From contig DATHAL010000053.1 of NCBI GenBank assembly GCA_035296705.1, positions 5,331-69,330 on the forward strand: a stretch of 64,000 nucleotides of DNA, read 5' to 3'. Under the pieces are notes generated by a model. That model ran no database searches. It saw only the letters and a program-made list of their open reading frames with translations, and had not been told where the DNA came from. The position numbers and the translations under genes are program-made. The number at the start of each line of letters is the position of its first letter. Positions within the stretch are counted from its first letter, which is position 1. Below are positions 15,176-22,864 of this stretch, one piece after another. This DNA is from WHSW01 sp035296705. Its GTDB lineage: Bacteria > Actinomycetota > Thermoleophilia > Solirubrobacterales > 70-9.

Positions 15176-15973
15176 TCAGCAGCTCCGCTCGCTGTCGCGA
15201 CCCGGGCCGCCCTTGCAGACGTCGTGGCCGGGGCCACCGCGGAGGGCATCGCGGCCACCGCCGCCCTTGAGCAGGTCGCGCCCGCGTCCGCCCTTGAGAC
15301 GGTCGCCGCCGCCTCCACCCTTCAGGGTGTCCTTGCCGGAGCCAGCGCAGACGAAGTCCTTGCTCTGGAGGCCACGGATGACGTCGTTGCCGCCGCGGGC
15401 CTTGATCACGTCACGCCCCGCCGTGCCGACGATCGTGTCGGCACCGCCGGTGCCGGCCTGGGTCACGGCATGGCCGGCGCATGTGGCGCCGCCGCCTCCG
15501 CCGCCACCACCGGCCGCGACCACCATGGTCGTCGCCGTGGCGGTGTTGTTGGTCGTGACGGGGTCGGTGTCAGCCTGGCCGAGGCTGACCGACGCCGTGT
15601 TCGTCAGCGAACCGGCCTTCTTCGCGGTGACCTTGATCGTCACAGTGGCGCTCTCGCCGCTGTCCAGCTGGCCGATCGCGCACCGGACCGTCTTGCCGGT
15701 GAGGTCGCACGTGCCCTGCGACGCGGTGGCGGAGACATAGGTCAACTGGGTCGAGAGGTCGTCGGTCACCGTCACGTCATGCGCCGTCCCCGGACCGGCG
15801 TTCGTGACGTTGATCGTGTAGGTGAGCGCGGCTCCCTCCGTCACCGGATCCGGGCTGTCCGACTTGTCGACCGCGAGGTCGGCCGTGTCGGCCTGCGCGC
15901 TTGCCGGCGCCAGGATGGCAACGGCGAGTACTGCGAGAACGGCGCTCATCGCGCCCTTCCTTCGTGTGGTCAT
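15176..15973 (-). CDS. secreted protein with DUF11 domain and RTX-like Gly/Asp repeats
   Basis: Exported protein of 265 residues. The signal peptide (AMSAVLAVLAVAILAPASAQA) is followed by one DUF11 conserved-repeat domain (ADLAVDKSDSPDPV, LTYTINVTNAGPGTAHDVTV, ending TNTASVSL). A poly-glycine linker then leads to about eight degenerate hemolysin-type calcium-binding nonapeptides (GGADTIVGTAG, GGNDVIRG, GSGKDTLKGG, GGGRDALRGG). Three Cys sit in the repeat block. Such proteins are surface or extracellular, with Ca-dependent folding of the roll. The start ATG at 15973 has GGGAG seven bases upstream; an earlier in-frame ATG lacks a site. The basic residues within the repeats (K/R in place of N/D) suggest weakened calcium binding. 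Confidence 0.85.
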   Translation of the reverse strand: MTTRRKGAMSAVLAVLAVAILAPASAQADTADLAVDKSDSPDPVTEGAALTYTINVTNAGPGTAHDVTVTDDLSTQLTYVSATASQGTCDLTGKTVRCAIGQLDSGESATVTIKVTAKKAGSLTNTASVSLGQADTDPVTTNNTATATTMVVAAGGGGGGGGATCAGHAVTQAGTGGADTIVGTAGRDVIKARGGNDVIRGLQSKDFVCAGSGKDTLKGGGGGDRLKGGRGRDLLKGGGGRDALRGGPGHDVCKGGPGRDSERSC

Positions 15974-16083
15974 CTTCTGCTCCCTGCTGCGTGCGGCGCC
16001 CTTGGATCCCACCTGGGCACCGATTGATCGTGCCTACGCTGGTGGCGTTGCCCGATCTGAAGCCCGCGAAACGCGGCGCCGGC

Positions 16084-16527
16084 TCAGGAGAGCTCGTCGA
16101 GGCCTCGCGCGACCCAGCCCTTGAGCTCGGCGGAGCCGACGAAGGGCGCGCCGTCTGCCTCGGCACGAGCAAGCACCTCGTCCGCTGTCGCGCCGGCTTT
16201 CAACCCTGTGTAGAGGTAGACGACGGCCGACGAGCGGGGGCCGGTGCGACAAGTGACCAGCGTCGGCCGCGGCAACCCGTCGAGGGCCGCAACGTGGCGC
16301 CGGGCCAAGTCCATGTCCATGACCCGAGGCGGGTCGGACACGACGTTGACGGATTCCGGGACCGCGGCCTCGACGCTGGCGTACGACATCCCACCGTCGA
16401 CCGCCGCGAACTCGTGCCCGCAAAGGAATAACCACGAGGCCGCATCGGCATCGCGGGCAAACGCGTCGGGATCCGTGATCAGGCCGCGGTTGAACCGCAG
16501 GTCCGTCGGGCTGTCGAACTCGGTCAT
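16084..16527 (-). CDS. DUF442/Blh-like phosphatase-fold protein
   Basis: Protein of 147 residues resembling the beta-lactamase-hydrolase-like (Blh, DUF442) family, which has a dual-specificity-phosphatase fold. It contains a cysteine loop LVTCRTGPRSSAVVYLY, analogous to the YCRSGTRS motif of that family, and the early segment RFNRGLITDPDAFARDADA. Catalysis on small phosphorylated or sulfur compounds is possible but unproven. An earlier in-frame start would overlap the cupin gene, so ATG at 16527 was chosen. The cupin gene lies 25 bases upstream in the same direction, suggesting an operon. Confidence 0.7.
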   Translation of the reverse strand: MTEFDSPTDLRFNRGLITDPDAFARDADAASWLFLCGHEFAAVDGGMSYASVEAAVPESVNVVSDPPRVMDMDLARRHVAALDGLPRPTLVTCRTGPRSSAVVYLYTGLKAGATADEVLARAEADGAPFVGSAELKGWVARGLDELS

Positions 16528-16552
16528 GACGCCGACCGTACATGCCGGGGCC

Positions 16553-16960
16553 TCAGCTCGACGATTCGAGCAGGATCGCGAGGAATGGACAGGGCGACGT
16601 CCGTGCCTCGCGGACGACGAATCGGTGCGGCGTTCCGGCCGGGATCCGGACCGAGACCGGGGAACGCACCTCGACCGAGCCGCGGTCGGTCTCGACATCA
16701 AAGTGAAGGCCCGGCGTGACCACGAGGTAGACCTCGTCCACCTCATGCGCATGGAGGTCGGCGAGCGGCCTGCCGACAAACTGCGCTGCGTCAGCGGCGG
16801 CGATCTTGAAGCCCACCCCGGGCGCGTCCCCGGGGCCGAGGTAGATCGAGCTGGGCGCGTGGTGGCCCGGCAGCAGCTCCTCTCGCGGCAGGTCCGCGAC
16901 CACCGAGACGCCGGTCTCATCGTCCGCCCAGACGCCGCCGCTGCTCTCAGCCTCGGGCAC
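16553..16960 (-). CDS. cupin domain protein
   Basis: Single-domain cupin of 135 residues. Motif 1 (DLHAHEVDEVYLVV) supplies His-His-Glu metal ligands and motif 2 (IPAGTPHRFVV) the last His, so a metal-binding cupin is likely. The start is set at GTG 16960, which has a strong GGAGG six bases upstream; a longer in-frame version would add an unlikely poly-Arg leader. Probable operon with the DUF442-like gene. The enzymatic role is unknown. Confidence 0.8.
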   Translation of the reverse strand: MPEAESSGGVWADDETGVSVVADLPREELLPGHHAPSSIYLGPGDAPGVGFKIAAADAAQFVGRPLADLHAHEVDEVYLVVTPGLHFDVETDRGSVEVRSPVSVRIPAGTPHRFVVREARTSPCPFLAILLESSS

Positions 16961-17090
16961 CGACCGCCTCCTGCGCCGCCTTCGCCGCCGCGCGCGCCTC
17001 CGGGATCCGCTCGACAACCCGCTGCTCCCCGAGCCGCTGCGGCTCGAGCACGTGAAGCCGCGGCTTCTCGGTCACTGGGGGACGACGCAT
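16947..17090 (-). CDS. possible small protein of 47 residues upstream of cupin
   Basis: The frame from ATG 17090 to 16947 has the high third-position GC of real genes here, while codons just upstream in the same frame do not, which argues for this start. The product (MRRPPVTEKPRLHVLEPQRL...) is basic at first, then Ala/Glu-rich and probably helical. Its end overlaps the cupin start by 14 bases, with the cupin ribosome-binding site inside it, so translation would be coupled. No family recognised. Confidence 0.4.
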   Translation of the reverse strand: MRRPPVTEKPRLHVLEPQRLGEQRVVERIPEARAAAKAAQEAVGARG

Positions 17091-17250
17091 GGCCTCAACT
17101 TCATCTACGCGCACATAAACCGGATAATCAAGCCGCGCGACCGACGTCCACGCCCAGTTCGACCGAATCGATCGGGGTTTGTCCTCCGGGCTTGGCGACC
17201 CGGATCCTGGCCACTCGAATGATGGGCTGCGCCGGGCAACAGCGGCGCGC

Positions 17251-17487
17251 TCAGGCGTCGGCGGCGGCCACGAGCGCGCGCAGGCTGTCGTGATCCTCAC
17301 GACAGGCCGGGCAGCCTTCGAGATGGGCGCGCAGGCCCGGAAGATGCGCGTCGGCATCGGCGCCGGCCAACTCGAGCTCGACGTACTGGTCGAGAAGCTC
17401 GAAGCACTGCTCGCAGGTCACCTCGAACCCCGTCGGCCCGAGCAGACGCTCGAGAGTTTCGTTGTGCCTGTGATCTGAGGCGCTCAT
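17251..17487 (-). CDS. zinc-finger anti-sigma factor (zf-HC2 type)
   Basis: Small soluble protein of 78 residues with an anti-sigma zinc-finger signature: an early CEQCFELLDQYVELELAG and then HLEGCPACREDHDSL, giving the His-x3-Cys-x2-Cys site. No transmembrane segment is present, so it is a cytoplasmic, possibly redox-sensitive anti-sigma factor. Its ATG at 17487 overlaps the sigma factor stop (ATGA), the classic arrangement for a cognate pair. Confidence 0.85.
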   Translation of the reverse strand: MSASDHRHNETLERLLGPTGFEVTCEQCFELLDQYVELELAGADADAHLPGLRAHLEGCPACREDHDSLRALVAAADA

Positions 17488-18200
17488 CTGGACCTCCCGG
17501 ATTGATCGCCGTTCGGCTCCACCAGCCCGCTGACAGCAAGCTCCGCGCGGAGCTTTCTGCGAGCGTCGTGGAGGGTCTTATAAAGGGCTCCGCGAGTCGT
17601 CTTGAGTCGCTCGGAGAGCACATCAATTGGAACTTCATTCAGCGCCAGCGCCACGAAGACCTGGCGCTGGTGCGCCGTCAGGCACGAATCGATTGCCGTT
17701 TTCAGCTCGCCGAGCAGCTCCGCGCTCTCGAGCTCGGCTTGAATGCCGACGCCGCGGTCGCTGAATGCGACCCAGGCGTCGGGCTCCAGCACGACCTCGC
17801 GCTCCTGCCAGGTTCGCCGTCTGAGCTTTACGCCCGCCTCCAGGAGCGCGAACTTGTATGCCCAGGTGGTGAAGCGGCTCGCGCCGCGGAAGTCGTCGAG
17901 CTTCGAGAGCACGGCCATCAGGGCATCGTTCGCAGCCTGCATCGCGACGTCATCCAGCTCCTCGCTGCGGACGTGAGAAAGTGCGGCACGCCGACGGCCG
18001 AGCTCGAAGCGGGCGGCGCGAAGCATGAGCCCGTGGAGGCGCGAGACCGCTTCATCGCGCTCGGGCCCGTCGGCGCGCAATACGGTCAGCCACCACTCGG
18101 AGTCGGGCTCAGCGCCCGCTCGCACGCGATGCGCCTCGAGCGCAGGCTCGCTCACGCGTCGAGCATAGCCTTGACGTTCGAGCACAGCTGAATCTGCCAT
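17484..18200 (-). CDS. ECF-type RNA polymerase sigma factor
   Basis: Alternative sigma factor of 238 residues if started at ATG 18200; GTG at 18155 is another candidate and neither has a strong ribosome-binding site. Region 2 is visible as DDVAMQAANDALMAVLSKLDDF with FTTWAYKFALLEAG, and region 4 as LTAHQRQVFVALALNEVPIDVL, ERLKTTRGALYKTLHDARRKL. It is translationally coupled to the zinc-finger anti-sigma gene. The preceding flavoprotein and folE genes point the same way and end 32 bases upstream, so read-through is possible. Regulon unknown. Confidence 0.88.
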   Translation of the reverse strand: MADSAVLERQGYARRVSEPALEAHRVRAGAEPDSEWWLTVLRADGPERDEAVSRLHGLMLRAARFELGRRRAALSHVRSEELDDVAMQAANDALMAVLSKLDDFRGASRFTTWAYKFALLEAGVKLRRRTWQEREVVLEPDAWVAFSDRGVGIQAELESAELLGELKTAIDSCLTAHQRQVFVALALNEVPIDVLSERLKTTRGALYKTLHDARRKLRAELAVSGLVEPNGDQSGRSR

Positions 18201-18231
18201 CCGACCGTTAGCGCGTCGCCGGCGGGTCTTC

Positions 18232-19458
18232 TTACCGAGCGGCGGCGAGGGCGTCGAGCGGCTTGTCCGGATCACGAAGGTCGGCCTCGGGAACCTCCTG
18301 CCGCGAGCGGATCAGTGCCTGGATCGCGTCCGTCACGTCCCAGACGTTGACATTCATGCCCGCGACCACGCGGCCTGCCTTGAGCCAGAACGCGATGAAC
18401 TCGCGCCCCCGCGGGTCGCCTCGAAACACGACTCGATCCCAATCGACGGCGTAGCCCGCGTACTCCATGCCGACGTCGTACTGATCGGAGAAGAAGTAGG
18501 GCAGCCGGTCATAACTCGCGGGCTTGTCCAGCATCGCGCGCGCCACGACCTCGGGCTGGTGAAGCGCGTTCGCCCAGTGCTCGACCCGTAGCCGGTGTCC
18601 GTAGAACGGATGATCGGCGTTCGCGACGTCGCCTGCCGCGAAGATGCCGGCGATGCTGCTCTCAAGGCGGTCGCTCACGACCACGCCGTTCTCCACACCG
18701 ACCCCCGCCTGCTCGGCGAGCGCCGTTCGTGGCAGGACGCCGACCCCGATCACGACCAGATCGCAGTCGATCCTGCGCCCGTCCGCAAGCTCCACGGCCT
18801 CCACGCGACCGGCCCCGGCGAACCGATCAACGTCAACCTCGGTGTGCAGGGCGACCCCGTGGTCGCGGTGCAGCTCGGCGTAAAAGCCTGCCGCTTCCGC
18901 TCCGAGCACATGCTCGAGGGGGCGTGCCGATCGCTCGATCATCGCGACCTCGAGCCCTTTCTGGCGAGCGGACGCGGCCACCTCGGCTCCGATCCAACCG
19001 CCTCCGATGACCGCCAGCCGGCCACCCGTGTCGAGCCGCGTGGCGAGCTCGTCGGCATCGCGGAGGTCTCGCAGGTAATGGACGCCATCGAGGTCCGAGC
19101 CGCGGATCTTCAAGCGGCGCGGTTCCGCCCCGGTGGCGAGCAGCAACCTGTCGAATGCGAGCCGCTCGCCGCCGCGCAGCTCCACCTCGTGCGCGCCTGG
19201 ATCGATCGACTCGACCGTGGTGCCGAGTCGCAGGTCGACCCTCTGCTCGCGGTAAAAGGACTCGGGGTGGACGCGCGCGTCGTCCCTCGGCGACTCCCCG
19301 CGCAGGTAGTCCTTCGAGAGCGGCGGTCGCTCGTACGGCAATTCCGGCTCGGCCCCGATCAGGACGATCTCGCCGTCGAAGCCCTCCGTGCGCAGCGCCT
19401 CAGCGGTCTTCGCCCCTGCGAGCCCGCCGCCGATGAGCACGTGTCGTCCGATCGCCAT
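18232..19458 (-). CDS. FAD-dependent ferredoxin/rubredoxin reductase family protein
   Basis: Pyridine nucleotide-disulfide oxidoreductase of 408 residues, of the type that passes NAD(P)H electrons to ferredoxins for oxygenases or P450s. It contains the FAD-binding GGGLAGAKTAEALR at the start, LLLATGAEPRRL, the NAD-binding GGGWIGAEVAASA and a C-terminal FAD motif IFAAGDVAN, then the reductase C-terminal domain with VEHWANALHQPEVVARAML. The ATG at 19458 overlaps the folE stop (TGATG). No ferredoxin gene is adjacent, so the partner is unknown. Confidence 0.9.
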   Translation of the reverse strand: MAIGRHVLIGGGLAGAKTAEALRTEGFDGEIVLIGAEPELPYERPPLSKDYLRGESPRDDARVHPESFYREQRVDLRLGTTVESIDPGAHEVELRGGERLAFDRLLLATGAEPRRLKIRGSDLDGVHYLRDLRDADELATRLDTGGRLAVIGGGWIGAEVAASARQKGLEVAMIERSARPLEHVLGAEAAGFYAELHRDHGVALHTEVDVDRFAGAGRVEAVELADGRRIDCDLVVIGVGVLPRTALAEQAGVGVENGVVVSDRLESSIAGIFAAGDVANADHPFYGHRLRVEHWANALHQPEVVARAMLDKPASYDRLPYFFSDQYDVGMEYAGYAVDWDRVVFRGDPRGREFIAFWLKAGRVVAGMNVNVWDVTDAIQALIRSRQEVPEADLRDPDKPLDALAAAR

Positions 19459-20114
19459 CAGCACGGCCTCCCGGTCAGCGCGAGGAACTCCTGGCGGGTG
19501 CCCGGCTGATCGCGGACGGCGCCGTGCAGGGCCGATGTGATCGTCTTGGCGCCGTCCTTCTGGACACCCCGCAGCGACATGCACATGTGCTCCGCCTCGA
19601 GGACAACTCCGACGCCGGCTGGGCGGAGCTCGTCCTCGAGCCATCGTGCGATCTGGGTCGTCAGGCGCTCCTGGACCTGCACCGAGCGGGCGAAATAGTC
19701 GACGAGGCGGGCCAGTTTCGAGAGTCCGATGATGCGCTCGCCAGGCAGGTAGCCGACATGCGCGACGCCGACGAACGGGAGCAAGTGGTGTTCGCACAGC
19801 GAGTGAAACGGGATTCCGCGGGCGACAACCAACTCGTCGTATCCGCCGTCGTTCGGGAAGGTCGTGGGATTGAACGACGACGGAGATAGAAGCTCCGCGT
19901 AGACCTCGACCATCCGCCGCGGTGTCTCCCGGGTGCTCTCGGCGTCCACATCGAGCGCGAGCGCCCGGAGGAGCTCGCGTGCGGCGGCCTCGGCGCGGCG
20001 GCGATCTGGAACCGGGCGATCGGAGACCGTCAGAGGTGCTGCGTTTTGCAGGCGTCTCTCTTTCGGTCGCAGTTCGAGTACGTCGGGCATCGTCAAAGCG
20101 TCGCGTGTTCTCAT
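19458..20114 (-). CDS. folE: GTP cyclohydrolase I
   Basis: Converts GTP to 7,8-dihydroneopterin triphosphate, the first step of tetrahydrofolate and tetrahydrobiopterin-type pterin synthesis. Zinc ligands appear in SLCEHHLLPF and EHMCMSLRG, and the substrate region FFxxVQVQERLT appears as YFARSVQVQERLT. The length of 218 is normal; ATG at 20114 was used, though ATG at 20090 is equally possible and neither has a clear ribosome-binding site. Coupled to the ferredoxin-reductase gene. A pterin supply also serves the phenylalanine hydroxylase encoded at 44423, though that link is only inference. Confidence 0.95.
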   Translation of the reverse strand: MRTRDALTMPDVLELRPKERRLQNAAPLTVSDRPVPDRRRAEAAARELLRALALDVDAESTRETPRRMVEVYAELLSPSSFNPTTFPNDGGYDELVVARGIPFHSLCEHHLLPFVGVAHVGYLPGERIIGLSKLARLVDYFARSVQVQERLTTQIARWLEDELRPAGVGVVLEAEHMCMSLRGVQKDGAKTITSALHGAVRDQPGTRQEFLALTGRPC

Positions 20115-20229
20115 GCCCGGTTTGCGAGCTGGGATCGCTCGTTCTTACCCGCCCGCATCAGGGACCGCGCGGTAAGAGCCCGCCCGCACCGGTCGCTAAC
20201 TGCCGTGACCCCTCCCGAAAGGAGACCGA

Positions 20230-20760
20230 ATGAGCACCGTCGCCGCCACTCTGCGCCCGATTCCGTTCCCATCGCTTGCGCGCCTCAGAACGGATCCCGT
20301 GGCACAGGCCTTCACTCTGCTGCGGATCGGCTTCGTCGTGCTTCCCATCCTGATGGGAATCGACAAGTTCGCCGAGGTGATGAACGACAACTGGCCCGCA
20401 TATCTGGCCGGTGAGTACAACGACATCATTCCCGGCAGCGCCCAGGACGCGATGTACGCCGTCGGCGCGGTCGAGATCCTCGCCGGGATGATCGTTTTGA
20501 TCACACCCAGGTTCGGTGGCCTGCTCGTCGCCGCCTGGCTCGCCGGAATCATCCTCAGCCTGCTGCTGGTCGGTGGGTACGGCGACATCGCCTTGCGCGA
20601 CCTAGGGCTTCTGCTTGGCGCCCTGACGCTGTTTCGCCTGGCGGCCACACAGTCGCCGCTCGCCGGCGACCACCGACGCGCCGACGCGCTTGATCGTCGC
20701 TCGACGACCGCGCGTGGTTCGTCGCGGGAGATGACGCGCGAGGGTCGCGTAGTCGCCTGA
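20230..20760 (+). CDS. DoxX-like integral membrane protein
   Basis: Membrane protein of 176 residues with four hydrophobic helices (FTLLRIGFVVLPILMGIDKF, MYAVGAVEILAGMIVLI, GLLVAAWLAGIILSLLLVGG, LRDLGLLLGALTLFRLA) and a hydrophilic basic tail. The helix pattern and the early LRIGF...GIDKF fit the DoxX/DoxD-like superfamily, associated with respiratory or thiol redox chemistry. The ATG at 20230 follows AAAGGAG with good spacing. It is divergent from folE; no partner gene is adjacent. Confidence 0.75.
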   Translation: MSTVAATLRPIPFPSLARLRTDPVAQAFTLLRIGFVVLPILMGIDKFAEVMNDNWPAYLAGEYNDIIPGSAQDAMYAVGAVEILAGMIVLITPRFGGLLVAAWLAGIILSLLLVGGYGDIALRDLGLLLGALTLFRLAATQSPLAGDHRRADALDRRSTTARGSSREMTREGRVVA

Positions 20761-21019
20761 GGAAGGCTCGCTCTCGCGGGCCGCGGGCTGGCCTCGGTCG
20801 GATTTCGATCCGGCCGGGGCTAACCGCTTCTCAGGATCGAGCGCTGGCGCTGCGGGCAGCGGCAGCCCTTCCGCAACCGCCGTCCAACACCTAGACTTCC
20901 CCCGCGGCAGAGGCAGCGCCTCAGGGGGTTGTCGTGCTGAGGAGAACATCACGGACCCGATCAGTCGAGCGGCTTGATCTTGGGACGCGACCGGTGTCGC
21001 GACTCAGAGGAGAGAGATC

Positions 21020-21103
21020 ATGGACGTCAACTGGCTTCCGATGAAAGGAAGCACGAACTGCGGCACCGGCCGTCGGCTCCCGCCCGGAATGCGTGGTATC
21101 TGA
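21020..21103 (+). CDS. 27-residue small ORF coupled to the zinc-ribbon gene
   Basis: A strong AGAGGAGAG site precedes ATG 21020. The frame reads MDVNWLPMKGSTNCGTGRRL and ends in a TGA that overlaps the next gene's ATG as TGATG. This looks like a leader peptide or small protein that feeds ribosomes into the zinc-ribbon gene, which has no ribosome-binding site of its own. The 259 bases before it (20761-21019) hold no gene I can support. Confidence 0.45.
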   Translation: MDVNWLPMKGSTNCGTGRRLPPGMRGI

Positions 21104-21312
21104 TGCCGCGCTACCTCCACTGCCGCGAGTGCGGGTTCACGCGGCTCAGTGCCCCTGCGTCGATCGCCGGAACCTGCCCGTCCTGTCGGCGCCGGGGCCG
21201 CCTCGCCTACATGGACGAGGTCCCCGATCTTCCGCGGCTGGCCGGCGAGCTGCTCAACCGCATGCGCGACCCTCGTCTTCAGGCCGACGACCAAACCTCG
21301 CCGTCGACCTGA
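21103..21312 (+). CDS. small zinc-ribbon protein
   Basis: Protein of 69 residues with two Cys pairs (CRECG and CPSCRRRG) 20-odd residues apart, a rubredoxin-like or zinc-ribbon knuckle, followed by an acidic helix (PDLPRLAGELLNRM). The start at ATG 21103 is coupled to the 27-codon ORF upstream. The conserved appearance of the knuckles and high third-position GC argue that it is real. No named family. Confidence 0.6.
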   Translation: MPRYLHCRECGFTRLSAPASIAGTCPSCRRRGRLAYMDEVPDLPRLAGELLNRMRDPRLQADDQTSPST

Positions 21313-21325
21313 CGGCCCGCGCGCG

Positions 21326-21940
21326 CTAGCTCGAGCTACGGGAGCCTGCGCGCGAGAGCCGAGCGATGGACGGAAGCAGAAGCCGCTGAAGCGCGGGCGG
21401 CGGCGACGTCACCACCGTCTCGTCGCGGAACCGCAGCGCGAACTCCGCCACCCAGGCGACGCCGCGGAAGCTGGTCGGCAGGTTGCGCTTGTTGTAGAGG
21501 CCCTCGCGCGCGGCACGAGCGCTCTCGGTCAGGAACTCCTCGAGCCGGCCGCCGGGGACGACACGGGTGCGCATGCGAGCGATCCGGCCACTCTCGTTCC
21601 TGAGCTCATGGCGGACGTTCCGCGCCACGAGGATCGGCCCGTCCGCGGGCACGAGGTCGCGCCATACGCCGTCGAGCTTCACCCGCGCGGCGCCCTCGAG
21701 CGCCTCCCAATGCTCCTCGAGCGACGGGTGGTAGTGCTCGGGCAGCTGGGCGCCGTCCTCGAGCCACGTGTACACCCAGAGCTCGGACCCATCCCGGCGA
21801 AAGCTGTAGGAGACGCGGTGGATCGGATCCTCGACGTCACCTCTCGGACTGCTCAGGATCGCCGCCTCGCTCCTCGTCTCATCGGCGCTCGTCGGTTCGG
21901 ACAATTCGCTGCTCACCTTTCGCACCTCCTCGTCATGCAA
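21326..21940 (-). CDS. cupin domain protein
   Basis: Protein of 204 residues with a cupin core (WVYTWLEDGAQLPEHYHPSLEEHWEALEGAARVKLDG), where His-x-His and Glu supply a metal site, and ILVARNVRHELRNES as the second motif. The C-terminal 80 residues are helical (LEEFLTESARAAREGLY...). It is divergent from the TetR gene with a shared 39-base region containing a perfect inverted repeat, so TetR control is likely. Possible roles are a small-molecule sensor or dioxygenase-like enzyme. Confidence 0.75.
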   Translation of the reverse strand: MHDEEVRKVSSELSEPTSADETRSEAAILSSPRGDVEDPIHRVSYSFRRDGSELWVYTWLEDGAQLPEHYHPSLEEHWEALEGAARVKLDGVWRDLVPADGPILVARNVRHELRNESGRIARMRTRVVPGGRLEEFLTESARAAREGLYNKRNLPTSFRGVAWVAEFALRFRDETVVTSPPPALQRLLLPSIARLSRAGSRSSS

Positions 21941-21963
21941 TGAGCGTCCACGATACCAGCTAA

Positions 21964-21979
21964 GTTACCTGCGGGTAAC
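21964..21979. promoter_or_regulatory. TetR operator
   Basis: GTTACC-TGCG-GGTAAC is a perfect 6-bp inverted repeat with a 4-base spacer, directly abutting the TetR start codon at 21980 and 24 bases from the divergent cupin start at 21940. The form is typical of TetR-family operators. Its position implies autorepression and control of the cupin gene. Confidence 0.75.
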
Positions 21980-22567
21980 ATGGCATCGAGCACACAACGA
22001 CAGCGACTGCCGGTGGCCGAGCGCCGGGCGCTGATCGTAGAGGCCGCAGGCCGGATCTTCGGCGAGCGCGGCTACAACGCGACTCGTCTCGACCAGATCG
22101 CGAGCGCCGCCGGCGTGACCAAGCCGATCGTCTATCGCCACTTCGGGTCGAAGCGGGAGCTCTACCTCGCGCTGCTCGCCCGGCACCGCGACGACCTCGG
22201 CGGATTCGTGGCGTCGATGCCCACCGGGGGGACGCCGGCGGACCGGCTGCGCGCGCTGCTCGATGTCTGGCTCGACTACGTCGAGGCCCGCTCCTACTCC
22301 TGGAAGATGCTGTTCCGGGACACCGGGGGCGGTGCGGAGATCGCCGCGCGGCGGCGAGAGGTCCACGCGCGGGCGCGCGCCGTGCTCGTCGAGGCGATCC
22401 GCTCGCTCGCGTCGACGCCGGTTCCGCGGCGCGAGCTCGAGCCGCTAGCGGAGTTGATGAGCATGGGAATGGCGTCGCTCGTGCTGTGGTGGATCGAGGA
22501 GGGCGCCGTCTCGCGCAATGCCGTCCTCGATGCGCTCACGACCGCCTGGGTCAGGCTCCTGGCGTAG
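21980..22567 (+). CDS. TetR-family transcriptional regulator
   Basis: Repressor of 195 residues. The N-terminal helix-turn-helix is clear (AAGRIFGERGYNATRLDQIASAAGVTKPIVYRHFGSKRELY, given here only in outline) and the C-terminal ligand domain is helical with family-typical WLDYVEARSYSWKMLFRD. Its start codon directly follows a perfect inverted repeat, so the mRNA is probably leaderless or very short-leadered. The likely target is the divergent cupin gene. Confidence 0.93.
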   Translation: MASSTQRQRLPVAERRALIVEAAGRIFGERGYNATRLDQIASAAGVTKPIVYRHFGSKRELYLALLARHRDDLGGFVASMPTGGTPADRLRALLDVWLDYVEARSYSWKMLFRDTGGGAEIAARRREVHARARAVLVEAIRSLASTPVPRRELEPLAELMSMGMASLVLWWIEEGAVSRNAVLDALTTAWVRLLA

Positions 22568-22654
22568 GCGGCGGCTCTACCCGCGGAAACTACGGATGCG
22601 ATCAGCCGCAAATTGCGGATGACACCCCGGGAGCTCCCACCATAGGTTGGTCGC

Positions 22655-22864
22655 ATGCCGCTCCTGAAATGCGCACACTGCGGCGACGAGACCTTCACCG
22701 TCGCGGGCTGGGCCGACCTGGATCAGTGCGTGCGGTGTGGCCGGCCGCCGGCTGATGCGCCGGCAGGGCGCTTTGCCGCCGCTCAGGGCGACGACGGCCT
22801 GTTGGCTGCGGTCTCGGCGGATCGTGCCGGCCTCGCGGGCGCGCACGAGACCGCGGCAGACTAG
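22655..22864 (+). CDS. small zinc-ribbon protein
   Basis: Protein of 69 residues starting MPLLKCAHCGDETFTVAGW with a second pair CVRCGRPP, forming a four-Cys knuckle, then an Ala/Gly/Asp-rich tail. Its stop overlaps the stop of the convergent DUF3618 gene by four bases. Coding bias is strong in the first half. No family name recognised; this is the third short zinc-ribbon gene in the window. Confidence 0.55.
   Translation: MPLLKCAHCGDETFTVAGWADLDQCVRCGRPPADAPAGRFAAAQGDDGLLAAVSADRAGLAGAHETAAD

Noticed and set aside
15186..15420. Regular G-rich periodic sequence that might be a repeat array or CRISPR
   Set aside because: The periodicity comes from RTX-like nonapeptide codons inside a gene; units are not identical and there are no spacers.
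16553..17017. Longer cupin start at 17017 with a poly-Arg leader
   Set aside because: The GTG at 16960 has a strong GGAGG six bases upstream, while the longer form adds 19 residues of Arg/Ser low complexity.
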